Below are positions 8,727-16,619 of a stretch of 64,000 bases of DNA, piece by piece. A program made the position numbers and the translations under genes. Location of the stretch: contig NZ_JAUTAY010000001.1 of the NCBI RefSeq assembly GCF_030818795.1, positions 2,232,001-2,296,000 on the forward strand, read 5' to 3'. Position 1 is the first letter of the stretch. The number at the start of each line of letters is the position of its first letter. The notes below the pieces were generated by a model. The model did not search any database, was not told where the DNA came from, and was given only the letters and a program-made list of their open reading frames with translations. This DNA is from Microbacterium sp. SORGH_AS_0862 (GTDB taxonomy: Bacteria > Actinomycetota > Actinomycetes > Actinomycetales > Microbacteriaceae).

Positions 8727-8754
8727 ATCTCCCCGCCATCACATCAGGAGCGTC

Positions 8755-9321
8755 ATGTCGTTCTGGGCATTGCCTCTGCTCGCCGTCGGCGTCTCCGCCG
8801 ACGCCTTCGCGGTCGCCCTCGGCAAGGGGCTGCAGCTACGCTCGCAGATCGTCCGCAACGCCCTCGTGCTCGCGCTCGCCTTCGGTCTCGCGCAGGCGCT
8901 CATGCCGCTGCTCGGGTACCTGCTCGGCAGCGCGTTCGCCGCGTTCATCGAGCCGTTCGACCACTGGGTCGCCTTCGCGCTGCTCGCCGCCGTCGGCGTC
9001 AAGATGCTGTGGGAGGCGCTGACGCCCGACAAGGACGGCGCGGAGGCCGGAAGTGCCCGGCTCTCGACGCGGGAGACGATCGTGCTCGCCGTCGCGACCT
9101 CCATCGACGCGCTCGCCGTGGGCTTGAGCTTCGCGTTCCTCAACTTCCCGGTGTGGATCGCGGTCATCGCGATCGGCCTGGTGACCTTCGTGCTGTCGTT
9201 CGCCGCGGTGCTCATCGGGCATCGCATCGGCACCCGCTTCCGTCGTCCGGCCGAGATCGTGGGCGGCCTGGTGCTCATCGGCATCGGCACGCAGATCCTG
9301 ATCTCGCACCTCACCGCCTGA
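8755..9321 (+). CDS. mntP: Manganese efflux pump MntP
   Basis: This 188-residue inner-membrane protein exports Mn2+. It has six transmembrane helices arranged as two repeats, each with the conserved acidic motif: SADAFAVALGKG (Asp16) and TSIDALAVGLSFA (Asp118). These are the family hallmarks and the length is usual. ATG 8755 follows AGGAG at 8746-8750. A perfect palindrome upstream may be regulatory. A strong hairpin terminator follows at 9347. Confidence 0.93.
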   Translation: MSFWALPLLAVGVSADAFAVALGKGLQLRSQIVRNALVLALAFGLAQALMPLLGYLLGSAFAAFIEPFDHWVAFALLAAVGVKMLWEALTPDKDGAEAGSARLSTRETIVLAVATSIDALAVGLSFAFLNFPVWIAVIAIGLVTFVLSFAAVLIGHRIGTRFRRPAEIVGGLVLIGIGTQILISHLTA

Positions 9322-9346
9322 CGGCACCGCCGTCGCGGCACGAGAA

Positions 9347-9372
9347 AGCCCCTCCCGCGAAGGGGAGGGGCT
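9347..9372 (+). terminator. Intrinsic terminator after mntP
   Basis: Ten-base stem AGCCCCTCCC/GGGAGGGGCT with a six-base loop, 25 bases after the mntP stop. There is no long T tract, as is common in actinobacteria. It may also serve the sigma factor transcript arriving from the other strand. Confidence 0.75.
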
Positions 9373-9524
9373 ACACGACACGACATCGCGCTTCACGCGA
9401 CGACGATGACCCGAACATCCCCGGCGCGCGGTGTTGCTTCGCCCCAGGCTTTCACCCCGCAGCGGGTGTCGGTGGAATGTGAAACGACTCTCATGACGTT
9501 CTCACGCGGGGCGTGCGGAGTCAC

Positions 9525-10073
9525 CTAGCCGGCTTCCTCCATGCCCGCCCTACGGCAGGCTCCGAGCGCCTTGCGGGCGCGGGCCACGCGCTGACGCGCA
9601 GCGGCGGCGGTCAGGCCCAGCTGCTCGGCGATCTGAGTGCTGGACAGGCCGTCGACGACACTCAGCAGAAGGGGCCGGCGAAGTTCGTCCGGGAGGTCGT
9701 TGATGGCGGCCAGCGCGCCGGCGAGCAGGAGCCGCGTCTCGACGTCGAGGGCGGTGTCGGCGTCGTCGCTACGGTCGTCGGCAATCGGCACGACGGGATG
9801 CCGGCGCCGCTGTCGGGCGAGGTCGTAGGCGGCGTTCCGGGCGATCGCGTCGAGCCACGAGCACATCTGCCCCGGCTCGGGCGAGTGGATGTGCTCCACT
9901 GCGCGCCAGGCGCGCATGACCGCATCCTGCGCGACATCGTCTGCATCGGACGGATCGACGCCCAGCGAGATCGATCGCCGACGCAGTCGCTGCGGGTCGG
10001 AGCGGATCATCGCCTCGAGGGCGGCGTGCGTGCGGGACGAGGCGGGGGATGCTGGCGACATGAGGGAGTTCAT
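9525..10073 (-). CDS. ECF-type RNA polymerase sigma factor
   Basis: A 182-residue sigma-70 family protein with only regions 2 and 4. Region 2 reads ADDVAQDAVMRAWRAVEHI and CSWLDAIARNAAYDLARQRRR. Region 4 reads LRRPLLLSVVDGLSSTQIAEQLG followed by the recognition helix AAARQRVARARKAL. No anti-sigma factor gene is adjacent. A SnoaL-like protein lies 87 bases upstream on the same strand. The regulon is unknown. Confidence 0.85.
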   Translation of the reverse strand: MNSLMSPASPASSRTHAALEAMIRSDPQRLRRRSISLGVDPSDADDVAQDAVMRAWRAVEHIHSPEPGQMCSWLDAIARNAAYDLARQRRRHPVVPIADDRSDDADTALDVETRLLLAGALAAINDLPDELRRPLLLSVVDGLSSTQIAEQLGLTAAAARQRVARARKALGACRRAGMEEAG

Positions 10074-10160
10074 CCGTTCGGGAGGACGTCGCAGAATCCT
10101 ACCGACGCCGCCGGCGAGCGGGGACGGCGACCCATCGCCACCGCCCCCGCCGGCGCGCGC

Positions 10161-10541
10161 TCAGACGGTGCCGAAGGGGTTGTCGATCGCGTACCGCCAG
10201 CCGTGCTCCTCGTCGTAGACGGCGACGTCGGCCGTGCTGCCGCCGAGCGACACCTGGCTGCCGTCGGCGGCGGTTCCCTCGAGCTTCCAGTCGGCGATCG
10301 CAAGGCCGATGGAGCCGTTGACGAACACGTTGCGCACGGCCATCGAGATCGGCAGGCCGATCGCGAGGAACTGCTCCAGCGCGCCCGCGACCGCCTCGTC
10401 GCCCGTGACCGGCTGACCCGGGGCGGGCACGAAGACGGCGCCGGGGGCGTTGAGAGCGGTGAGGGCGGCGAGGTCGCGCGCGTTGAAGCGGCGGGCGAAC
10501 TCGGCGGGCAGCTGGTCGAGCGAGGTGACGGGGGAGGTCAT
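10161..10541 (-). CDS. SnoaL-like (NTF2-fold) protein
   Basis: This 126-residue protein has the NTF2/SnoaL pattern: a helix with EFARRFNARDLAALTALNAPGAVFVP, a strand pair, then SIGLAIADWKLEG and a C-terminal WRYAIDNPFG. ATG 10541 is chosen over an upstream in-frame start because GAAAGGAAGACC sits directly before it. Such proteins are often annotated SgcJ/EcaC or NTF2-like. It precedes the ECF sigma gene on the same strand. SnoaL domains are fused to the sigma factor in the ECF41 group, so a functional link is conceivable but unproven. Confidence 0.7.
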   Translation of the reverse strand: MTSPVTSLDQLPAEFARRFNARDLAALTALNAPGAVFVPAPGQPVTGDEAVAGALEQFLAIGLPISMAVRNVFVNGSIGLAIADWKLEGTAADGSQVSLGGSTADVAVYDEEHGWRYAIDNPFGTV

Positions 10542-10631
10542 GGTCTTCCTTTCGATGCGACCGCGAGGTGCGGTCACCGAGGAAGACGTCGCAGCCGCCG
10601 ACCTGTGACGAGAAAGTCCTTCAGACCTGGC

Positions 10632-11120
10632 TTACCGGTAGTTCGTGAACTGCAGGTCGACGTCGAGGTCGGCGGCCTTGAGCAGTCGCTGGACTTCCTG
10701 CAGGTCGTCGCGGGACTTCGACTGCACGCGCAGTTCGTCGCCCTGGATCTGGGACTTGACGCTCTTGGGGCCCTCGTCGCGGATGATCTTGCCGATCTTC
10801 TTCGCGATCTCCTGCGAGATGCCTTCCTTCAGCGTCGAGACGATCCGGTACTCCTTGCCGCTCGCAGTGGGCTCGCCCGACTCCAGGCTCTTGAGCGAGA
10901 TGCCGCGCTTGATGAGCTTGGTCTGGAAGACGTCGAGCACCGCGTTCGCGCGGTCTTCGCTGTTGGCCTTGATGAGGATCGACTCGCCGCTCCACTCGAT
11001 GGAGGCGTCCGTGCCCTTGAAGTCGTAACGCTGCTCCACTTCCTTGCGGGCCTGGTTCAGGGCGTTGTCGGCCTCCTGCCGATCGATCTTGGAAACGATG
11101 TCGAACGAGGAATCTGCCAT
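10632..11120 (-). CDS. YajQ-family nucleotide-binding protein
   Basis: This 162-residue protein matches the YajQ/UPF0234 family end to end: [15 protein letters not shown] at the start, [12 protein letters not shown], and the closing FTNYR. The family binds nucleotides, cyclic di-GMP in some members, and its role in actinobacteria is not settled. ATG 11120 is chosen because the family begins with this ADSSFD sequence. Confidence 0.92.
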   Translation of the reverse strand: MADSSFDIVSKIDRQEADNALNQARKEVEQRYDFKGTDASIEWSGESILIKANSEDRANAVLDVFQTKLIKRGISLKSLESGEPTASGKEYRIVSTLKEGISQEIAKKIGKIIRDEGPKSVKSQIQGDELRVQSKSRDDLQEVQRLLKAADLDVDLQFTNYR

Positions 11121-11175
11121 GCCGCGATTCTTCCATGGGCGGATGCGGCCCGCATCCGGCGTCCGTGTCGATTCG

Positions 11176-11181
11176 TAGACT
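11176..11181 (+). promoter_or_regulatory. -10 box TAGACT, FBP-domain gene
   Basis: TAGACT, six bases, then ATG 11188; leaderless arrangement, divergent from yajQ. Confidence 0.55.
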
Positions 11182-11187
11182 TGTGTC

Positions 11188-11679
11188 ATGCGGGCTCTGA
11201 CCGAGGAACAGGTGCGCGAGTCGTTCGTGAACGCCGCGCCGGAGGAAGTGCGGGTGGCCGCCATGCCGCACGACTTCCTGCTCACCGACTGGGACCACCT
11301 CGACTTCCTGGCGTGGCGCGACCCGCGCTCGCGTGGCCGGGGTTACCTGGTTACCGAGTCCGAGGGGCGGCCGGCGGGCGTGGTGCTCCGCGCCGCGGAG
11401 GGCAACGGCCGTGCGCGATCGGCGATGTGCAACCTGTGCCACACGATGCAGCCCGGCGATCAGGTCGCGCTGTTCACCGCGCGCCGGGCGGGCGAGGCGG
11501 GGGAGAGCGGTGACAGTGTGGGAACGTACATGTGCGCCGATCTGTCGTGCCACGAGACCGTGCGGTTGGCGGCCCCCCTCGCGCCGAGCGAGATCCGGGC
11601 GAGCGTCGACCGCCGCATCGACGGCACACGCGCACGGGCTGAAGCGTTCGTCGGGCGCGTGAAGGGGGAGCAGGCATGA
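11188..11679 (+). CDS. FBP-domain (fusidic-acid-resistance-type) zinc protein
   Basis: This 163-residue protein carries the C-terminal treble-clef zinc finger of elongation-factor-G-binding proteins. The ligands are Cys81 and Cys84 (CNLC), Cys116 and Cys121 (CADLSC). By family, such proteins bind EF-G on the ribosome and rescue fusidic-acid-stalled complexes; in actinobacteria the stand-alone form is common and its role untested. Its TGA overlaps the start of the following PfkB kinase (ATGA), implying translational coupling. Confidence 0.8.
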   Translation: MRALTEEQVRESFVNAAPEEVRVAAMPHDFLLTDWDHLDFLAWRDPRSRGRGYLVTESEGRPAGVVLRAAEGNGRARSAMCNLCHTMQPGDQVALFTARRAGEAGESGDSVGTYMCADLSCHETVRLAAPLAPSEIRASVDRRIDGTRARAEAFVGRVKGEQA

Positions 11680-12590
11680 CCGCAGCAGGACGGGTGGCCG
11701 TCATCGGAGACGCGCTGATCGACGAATTGCGCGACGACACCGGAGTGCGCGAGTTCGTCGGGGGAGCGGCCCTGAACGTGGCCGTAGGGTTGGCTCGTCT
11801 GGGGCTTCCCACCACACTCATCGCGATGGTCGGCGACGACGAGCCCGGCGACCGCATCCGCGCTTATCTCGATGACTTCGGCGTCGAGCTGGTAGCGAAC
11901 CCGTCGCCGCACGGCTCGTCGCGCGCGGTCAGCACCCGCAACGCCGGCGGGGAACCGGTCTACGTGTTCAACGAGGCGGCCTGCAACCGCCGCATCCACT
12001 TCGGCGACGAGGAGCGTCGTGTGATTTCGGATGCGGCGATCACGGTCGTCAGCTGCTTCCCATTCGACGACGCCGCGCAGGCCGCCGAGCTCGCGGATGC
12101 GGTTCGCGCCGCGGACGGGCTGCTCGCGGTCGACCCGAACCCACGCGAGGGGATGATGCACGACCGGGCTGCATTCGTCGAGGGCTTCGAGGCGCTCGCC
12201 GCGCTCGCCGACCTCGTGAAGATCGGCGACGACGATGCGGAACTCCTGTACGCGGCATCGCTGGACACCGTGCGTGACCGGATGCGGGAGATCGGTGCCG
12301 TGGCCGTCCTGACCACGCGCGGCGCGCAGGGTGCGGGCGTCGTCACGGATGTGGTCGCGATCGAACGTCCGATCGCCTTCGTCCCCGGCGTCATCATCGA
12401 CACGATGGGTGCGGGCGACGCGGTGCTGTCGTCGGCGGTCGCATCGCTGCTGTCCGAGCATCCGAGCGACGAGGCGGCGTGGGCGACACTGGTGGACACG
12501 GCGATGGAGGTCGCGGCCGCGACCTGCCGTTTCGAAGGTGCGCTGCTGCGCTTGCCCTCCGCGTTGTCGGGGCTCGATCAGGGCTCCTGA
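11676..12590 (+). CDS. PfkB-family carbohydrate kinase
   Basis: A 304-residue ribokinase/fructokinase-like enzyme. The N-terminal signature is GGAALNVAVGLARLG near residue 29. The C-terminal ATP/anion-hole motif is DTMGAGDAVLSSAVAS near residue 244, with the catalytic aspartate inside GAGD. The substrate is uncertain; fructose or a related sugar is the family default. It is translationally coupled to the FBP-domain gene. Confidence 0.87.
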   Translation: MTAAGRVAVIGDALIDELRDDTGVREFVGGAALNVAVGLARLGLPTTLIAMVGDDEPGDRIRAYLDDFGVELVANPSPHGSSRAVSTRNAGGEPVYVFNEAACNRRIHFGDEERRVISDAAITVVSCFPFDDAAQAAELADAVRAADGLLAVDPNPREGMMHDRAAFVEGFEALAALADLVKIGDDDAELLYAASLDTVRDRMREIGAVAVLTTRGAQGAGVVTDVVAIERPIAFVPGVIIDTMGAGDAVLSSAVASLLSEHPSDEAAWATLVDTAMEVAAATCRFEGALLRLPSALSGLDQGS

Positions 12591-12695
12591 GCCGCCGCGC
12601 GCGGGCCCGTCGCTGATTTCTGAGTATGTCGGCGAGGGGGTAGTATCGGAGATCGCGCCTCTGGTCGACTGTACAAGCTGGGCAGGTGCGCACTT

Positions 12696-12780
12696 GGCGA
12701 GTTACCCAAGCGGCCAAAGGGATCTGACTGTAAATCAGCCGGCGTAGCCTTCGGGGGTTCGAATCCCTCACTCGCCACCA
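12696..12780 (+). tRNA. tRNA-Tyr (GTA)
   Basis: Acceptor stem GGCGAGT/ACTCGCC, anticodon loop with GTA in CTGACTGTAAATCAG, a long variable arm typical of a class II tRNA, T loop GGTTCGAATCC, and an encoded CCA at 12778-12780. Length is 85 bases. Confidence 0.97.
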
Positions 12781-12783
12781 CCA

Positions 12784-12817
12784 AAGCCGAAAGCCCCCGC
12801 ACGGGGGCTTTCGGCTT
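12784..12817 (+). terminator. Terminator of tRNA-Tyr
   Basis: A 15-base perfect stem (AAGCCGAAAGCCCCC with GGGGGCTTTCGGCTT) and a GCAC loop, running into TTTT. It is a strong intrinsic terminator four bases after the tRNA. Confidence 0.9.
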
Positions 12818-12849
12818 TTCTGTGCTGTGCCCGTGTGCGAGGCGTGCTT

Positions 12850-12891
12850 CCCTGTCACAGATCGACGTGTTGAGCGCGATCTGTGACAGGG
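12850..12891. repeat. Inverted repeat with 15-base arms
   Basis: CCCTGTCACAGATCG (12850-12864) and its exact complement CGATCTGTGACAGGG (12877-12891) flank a 12-base spacer. It lies after the tRNA-Tyr terminator, outside any gene. It has no T tract and may be an extragenic palindrome, the end of a lost element, or a protein-binding site. Confidence 0.7.
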
Positions 12892-13021
12892 GAGCACAGT
12901 CTCTCCGCCTCTCCGTGCGTCGACGGTGGGTTCAGGCCGCCGCCCACAACCCTCCTCGGTGGATCGGCGCGGCGTGCCAGGATGAGAGGGCGGGCGAGGG
13001 GCGCCCGCGAAGGGAGCCGTG

Positions 13022-13990
13022 ATGTCCGCGCCGCAACCGCCCGTCGCACCGTCCGCCGCGCCGACCACGGAGTCGTCGAGCCCGAACCGTCTCGTGCGGG
13101 CCGGCATCTGGGTCGCCATCGGCGCCCTGATCGCCGCGGCGCTCGTCAGCGTCGTCTGGGTGCTCATCGGTTCTCAGAACGGCATCGTTGGACGCGCGTT
13201 CCTCACGATCTTCCTGCTCGCCGCCTTCGCCGGCGTCTCGATCCTCGACGCGCATCTGGCCCCTCGGCGTCCCGGGTGGTTCGTGCTGACGAGCATGATC
13301 GCGTGGGTGCTGATCCTCATCGTCGGCGCCTTCCTCATCTGGATGCCGGAGCGTCCTTCCTTCGACGCATATCGGTACACCGACGGTCTCACCGGCTTCA
13401 CCCGGTTCTTCTCGTTCCTGATGATCGTGCTGATCGTCCAGCTCGCCGTCCTCCACGTGCGTCTGTACACCAGGGCCATCATCCGCGTTCCCACCCTGTT
13501 CAACCGCATCGTCGGATACGTGACCGTCGGCCTCGTCGCAGCCCTCGTCGTGCTGCTCGTGCTGCCGCTGACGATCCAGGAGTGGGTGGACTTCTACGAC
13601 GTCTACTGGCGCGTCGTCGTGGCCGTGACGATCCTGGCGGCCGTCGGCACTGCGCTGGTCCCGTTGGTCAACCTGCTGTTCGGCCCCAAGACGCCCCGCG
13701 CCGAGGCGGCGCCTCCGACCTGGCCGGTCGCTGCCCCGCAGGCGTGGCCGACATACGTCGACCGCGTCACCCCGCTGCCGGCACTGCCCGACGGCTCGCC
13801 CGACTGGCAGGCCTACTACACGGGATACCCGACGGGCTGGCACCCGGCGCCGCCGGCGGTCTCGCCCACGGCGGAGGCGGCGTACGGCGCCCGGCCGCCC
13901 GCATCCGCCGCGCCGGTCACGCCGTCGGAGCCTCCTGCGGCCCCCGGGTACGAGGGCTTCCCGCCCCCGCCGCCGCTGCCCCCGCGCTGA
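13022..13990 (+). CDS. Hypothetical polytopic membrane protein with Pro-rich tail
   Basis: A 322-residue protein I do not recognise. It has a short polar N-terminus rich in Pro and Ala, then about six transmembrane helices between residues 25 and 215. A cytoplasmic Pro/Ala/Tyr-rich tail follows (repeats of PP, GYPTGWHP and GYEGFPPPPPLPPR). Such tails are common in actinobacterial membrane proteins of unknown role. The ATG at 13022 sits about seven bases after AAGGGAG; an overlapping GTG at 13019 would add one residue. It stands alone between the tRNA-Tyr region and the convergent flavoprotein gene. Confidence 0.6.
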   Translation: MSAPQPPVAPSAAPTTESSSPNRLVRAGIWVAIGALIAAALVSVVWVLIGSQNGIVGRAFLTIFLLAAFAGVSILDAHLAPRRPGWFVLTSMIAWVLILIVGAFLIWMPERPSFDAYRYTDGLTGFTRFFSFLMIVLIVQLAVLHVRLYTRAIIRVPTLFNRIVGYVTVGLVAALVVLLVLPLTIQEWVDFYDVYWRVVVAVTILAAVGTALVPLVNLLFGPKTPRAEAAPPTWPVAAPQAWPTYVDRVTPLPALPDGSPDWQAYYTGYPTGWHPAPPAVSPTAEAAYGARPPASAAPVTPSEPPAAPGYEGFPPPPPLPPR

Positions 13991-14037
13991 GCCTTCGCGG
14001 TCCACGTACCGACGCAGCGGCCGAGTGTTTCCCCGTG

Positions 14038-15624
14038 TCAGCCGGGCAGCAGCGCGAGCGCGGCCATCGCCGCGTTGTGACCGCCCAGTCCGCTAACGGC
14101 CCCGCCGCGTGCCGCGCTCGACCCGCAGCGCAGGATGCGGGAGTGCGCCGTCTCGACGCCCCACGCCGCGGCGGGGGAGGCGGCATCCGCGTCGTCCTCA
14201 CGCCACGGCCACGACAGCGGACCGTGGAAGATGTCGCCGCCGGTCATACCCAGCGAATCCTCGAGATCCGCCGTGGTGCGCGCCTCGATGCAGGGCGCTC
14301 CCGTCGGGGACTCCCAGATGCAGTCGGCGAGAGGCTCGGCGAGCACGGACTCGAGTGAGCGCTCTGCCGCCGCCAGCAGGGTGGCACGCATCGCGTCGGG
14401 GTCCGCGCCGTCGAGGAGTCGATGCGGTACCTGAAGGCCGAACAGGGTGAGCGTCTGCGCGCCCGCCTCACGCAGCTCCGACCCCAGGATCGAGGGGTCG
14501 GTGAGCGAGTGGCAGTAGATCTCGGCCGGCAGCGGATCGGGGATGCGGCCGGCGACCGCCTCCGTGTACGCGGTGTCGAGCTGGGTCATCGTCTCATTCA
14601 CGTGGAACGTCCCCGCGAACGCCGCCTCCGGTGCGACGTAGCGATCGTGCAATCGAGGGAGACGGCGCAGGAGCATGTTGACCTTGATCTGCGCGCCCTC
14701 CGGTTCCGGCCGTTGCGGGGCGCCGGCTCCCGCCGCGGCGAGCAAGTGATCGAGCACGGTCGGCCCGACGGCGGAGAGCACGAGCCGACCGGTGACGACG
14801 CCCGCATCCTTCCCGCCGTAGCGCACCTCGCCGTCGGGACTCACGCTCGTGACCGCGGCTCCGGTGCGGATCTCGGCGCCCGCGGCCCGTGCGGCGCGCT
14901 CCAGCTCCGCGCTGACGTGTCCCATCCCGCCGACCGGGACGTCCCAGTCCCCGGTTCCGCCGCCGATCACGTGGTACAGGTAGCAGCGGTTCTGTCGCAG
15001 GGAGGGATCGTCGGCGTGCGAGAACGTGCCGATGAGTCCGTCGGTGAGCGCGATGCCACGGGCGAGATCGCTCTCCAGGCTGTCGCGCAGCAGCGTGCCC
15101 AGCGGCCGGGCCGTGATCGCGTCCCATAGCGCGTCGTCGCCGAGCGCCGCGCGCAGAGCGGATGCGGTGGGCAGCGGTTCGGTCATGGAGGGGAAGACCG
15201 TGCGCGCCAGCGGTGCGAGCCGCGCATTCAGCCTCCGGTAGCGATCCGACTCCGCGGCGCTGCCCGTCGCACGGCGGAAGCTCGCGTCCGTCGCCTGCGC
15301 GTCGCCGGTGTCGACGAGCACGCCGCGCGCCGGGTCGGCCGGGTCGGGTGTGTACGAGGAGAAGCGCCGGCGCCGCAGGGTCAGGCGCAGCCCGAGGTCG
15401 TCGACGATGCGGGTGGGCAGGAGGCTCACCAGGTAGGAGTATCGCGACAGTCGCGCAGAGACGCCGGCCCACGGCGACTCGGAGACGGCCGCGCCTCCGG
15501 TGTGGCCGAGCCGCTCCAGCACCACGACCGAACGCCCCGCGCGGGCGAGGTAGGCGGCGGCGACGAGGGCGTTGTGGCCCCCGCCGACGATCACGACGTC
15601 ATGGGTCGGTGCGATGACGGTCAT
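14038..15624 (-). CDS. Phytoene-desaturase-like FAD oxidoreductase
   Basis: A 528-residue flavoprotein of the phytoene dehydrogenase/PYROXD2-like family. The dinucleotide-binding motif is VIVGGGHNALVAAAYLARAGRSV (residues 11-33 region), followed by the second motif HTGGAAVSE. The C-terminal FAD region contains DIFHGPLSWPW and LGGHNAAMAALAL. No carotenoid genes are nearby, so a carotenoid role is doubtful. The start is supported by a leaderless-type TAGCGT box. It is divergent from the inositol monophosphatase gene. Confidence 0.83.
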   Translation of the reverse strand: MTVIAPTHDVVIVGGGHNALVAAAYLARAGRSVVVLERLGHTGGAAVSESPWAGVSARLSRYSYLVSLLPTRIVDDLGLRLTLRRRRFSSYTPDPADPARGVLVDTGDAQATDASFRRATGSAAESDRYRRLNARLAPLARTVFPSMTEPLPTASALRAALGDDALWDAITARPLGTLLRDSLESDLARGIALTDGLIGTFSHADDPSLRQNRCYLYHVIGGGTGDWDVPVGGMGHVSAELERAARAAGAEIRTGAAVTSVSPDGEVRYGGKDAGVVTGRLVLSAVGPTVLDHLLAAAGAGAPQRPEPEGAQIKVNMLLRRLPRLHDRYVAPEAAFAGTFHVNETMTQLDTAYTEAVAGRIPDPLPAEIYCHSLTDPSILGSELREAGAQTLTLFGLQVPHRLLDGADPDAMRATLLAAAERSLESVLAEPLADCIWESPTGAPCIEARTTADLEDSLGMTGGDIFHGPLSWPWREDDADAASPAAAWGVETAHSRILRCGSSAARGGAVSGLGGHNAAMAALALLPG

Positions 15625-15630
15625 GCCGCC

Positions 15631-15636
15631 ACGCTA
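15631..15636 (-). promoter_or_regulatory. -10 box TAGCGT, FAD oxidoreductase
   Basis: Minus-strand TAGCGT, six bases before the ATG at 15624. Confidence 0.55.
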
Positions 15637-15663
15637 ACGGCGGACCCTCGCTCCGCGCGACGG

Positions 15664-15669
15664 TAGCGT
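15664..15669 (+). promoter_or_regulatory. -10 box TAGCGT, inositol monophosphatase
   Basis: TAGCGT, six bases (GGGAGC), then ATG 15676; the mirror of the opposing promoter 28 bases away. Confidence 0.55.
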
Positions 15670-15675
15670 GGGAGC

Positions 15676-16482
15676 ATGCCTTCCGCTCTGGATTTGCAAT
15701 CGCTCGCCATCGAGGTCGCGAGGGAGGCGGGCGCGCTCGCCGCCCGGCGCCGTCGCGAGGGCGTGCAGATCGCGGCGACGAAGTCCGCGCTGGCGGACAT
15801 CGTGACCGACGCCGATCGCGAGGTCGAGCAGCTGGTGCGCGAGCGTCTCGCGACGGCGCGTCCCGACGATGGGTTTCTCGGGGAGGAGGGCGGCGCGGCC
15901 GCATCCGCCTCTGGGATCACGTGGGTCGTCGATCCGATCGACGGCACCGTCAACTACGCCTACGGCATCCCGGCGTACGCCGTGAGCATCGCGGCCGTGT
16001 CGGGGGAGCCCGACCCGCAGAACTGGGACGCGCTGGCTGGTGCCGTCTACAACCCCGCCGTCGATGAGCTCTTCACCGCGGCGCGGGGTGAAGGAGCGCG
16101 TCTCGTCTCGTCGATCGAGGGCGAGCGGATGCTGCGCGTCGCCGAGCCGTCGGATGCGGGTGCGCTGCTGGCCACGGGATTCGGGTACGATCCGGCGACC
16201 CACGCGCCGGCGCTCGAGCGGCTCGCCGGGGTGATGCCGCTCGCGCGCGACCTGCGCAGAATGGGTGCGGCCTCGCTGGATCTGACGGGCGTCGCGGCCG
16301 GTCGCATCGACGGCTACTACGAGAAGGGCCTGTGGCCGTGGGACCACGCGGCAGGGGCCCTCATCGTCGCCGAGGCCGGCGGCGTCGTGGCGGGACTCGG
16401 TGGCAAGCGCGCGGACCGCGAGATGACGATCGCGGCCGCACCGGGCCTGTTCGCCGCACTGCTCGCCCGCCTCGAGGACTGA
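15676..16482 (+). CDS. Inositol monophosphatase family protein
   Basis: A 268-residue Mg-dependent phosphatase. The metal sites are visible: TDADREVEQ near residue 43, GEEGG near residue 70, DPIDGT (86-91), and the late WPWDHAAGALIVAEAGG. The family includes inositol-1-phosphatase, histidinol phosphatase and PAP phosphatase, and the substrate cannot be settled here. The length is typical. It stands alone, divergent from the FAD oxidoreductase. Confidence 0.9.
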   Translation: MPSALDLQSLAIEVAREAGALAARRRREGVQIAATKSALADIVTDADREVEQLVRERLATARPDDGFLGEEGGAAASASGITWVVDPIDGTVNYAYGIPAYAVSIAAVSGEPDPQNWDALAGAVYNPAVDELFTAARGEGARLVSSIEGERMLRVAEPSDAGALLATGFGYDPATHAPALERLAGVMPLARDLRRMGAASLDLTGVAAGRIDGYYEKGLWPWDHAAGALIVAEAGGVVAGLGGKRADREMTIAAAPGLFAALLARLED

Positions 16483-16619
16483 TACGCGCGCATGGCATTC
16501 TCAGGCTCCGGGTTGTAGTGTTTACCTATTCGTTATCTTCGTTGCCCGAACGAGGATGAGCATCTCCTTCCGTTTTCCCTGTCGCTTCCCGTGCGACCGA
16601 GACCGAGGCTGACCACGTT

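Noticed and set aside
8636..8754. Possible manganese (yybP-ykoY) riboswitch before mntP
   Set aside because: I could not find the conserved paired elements of that riboswitch; only a short palindrome is present.
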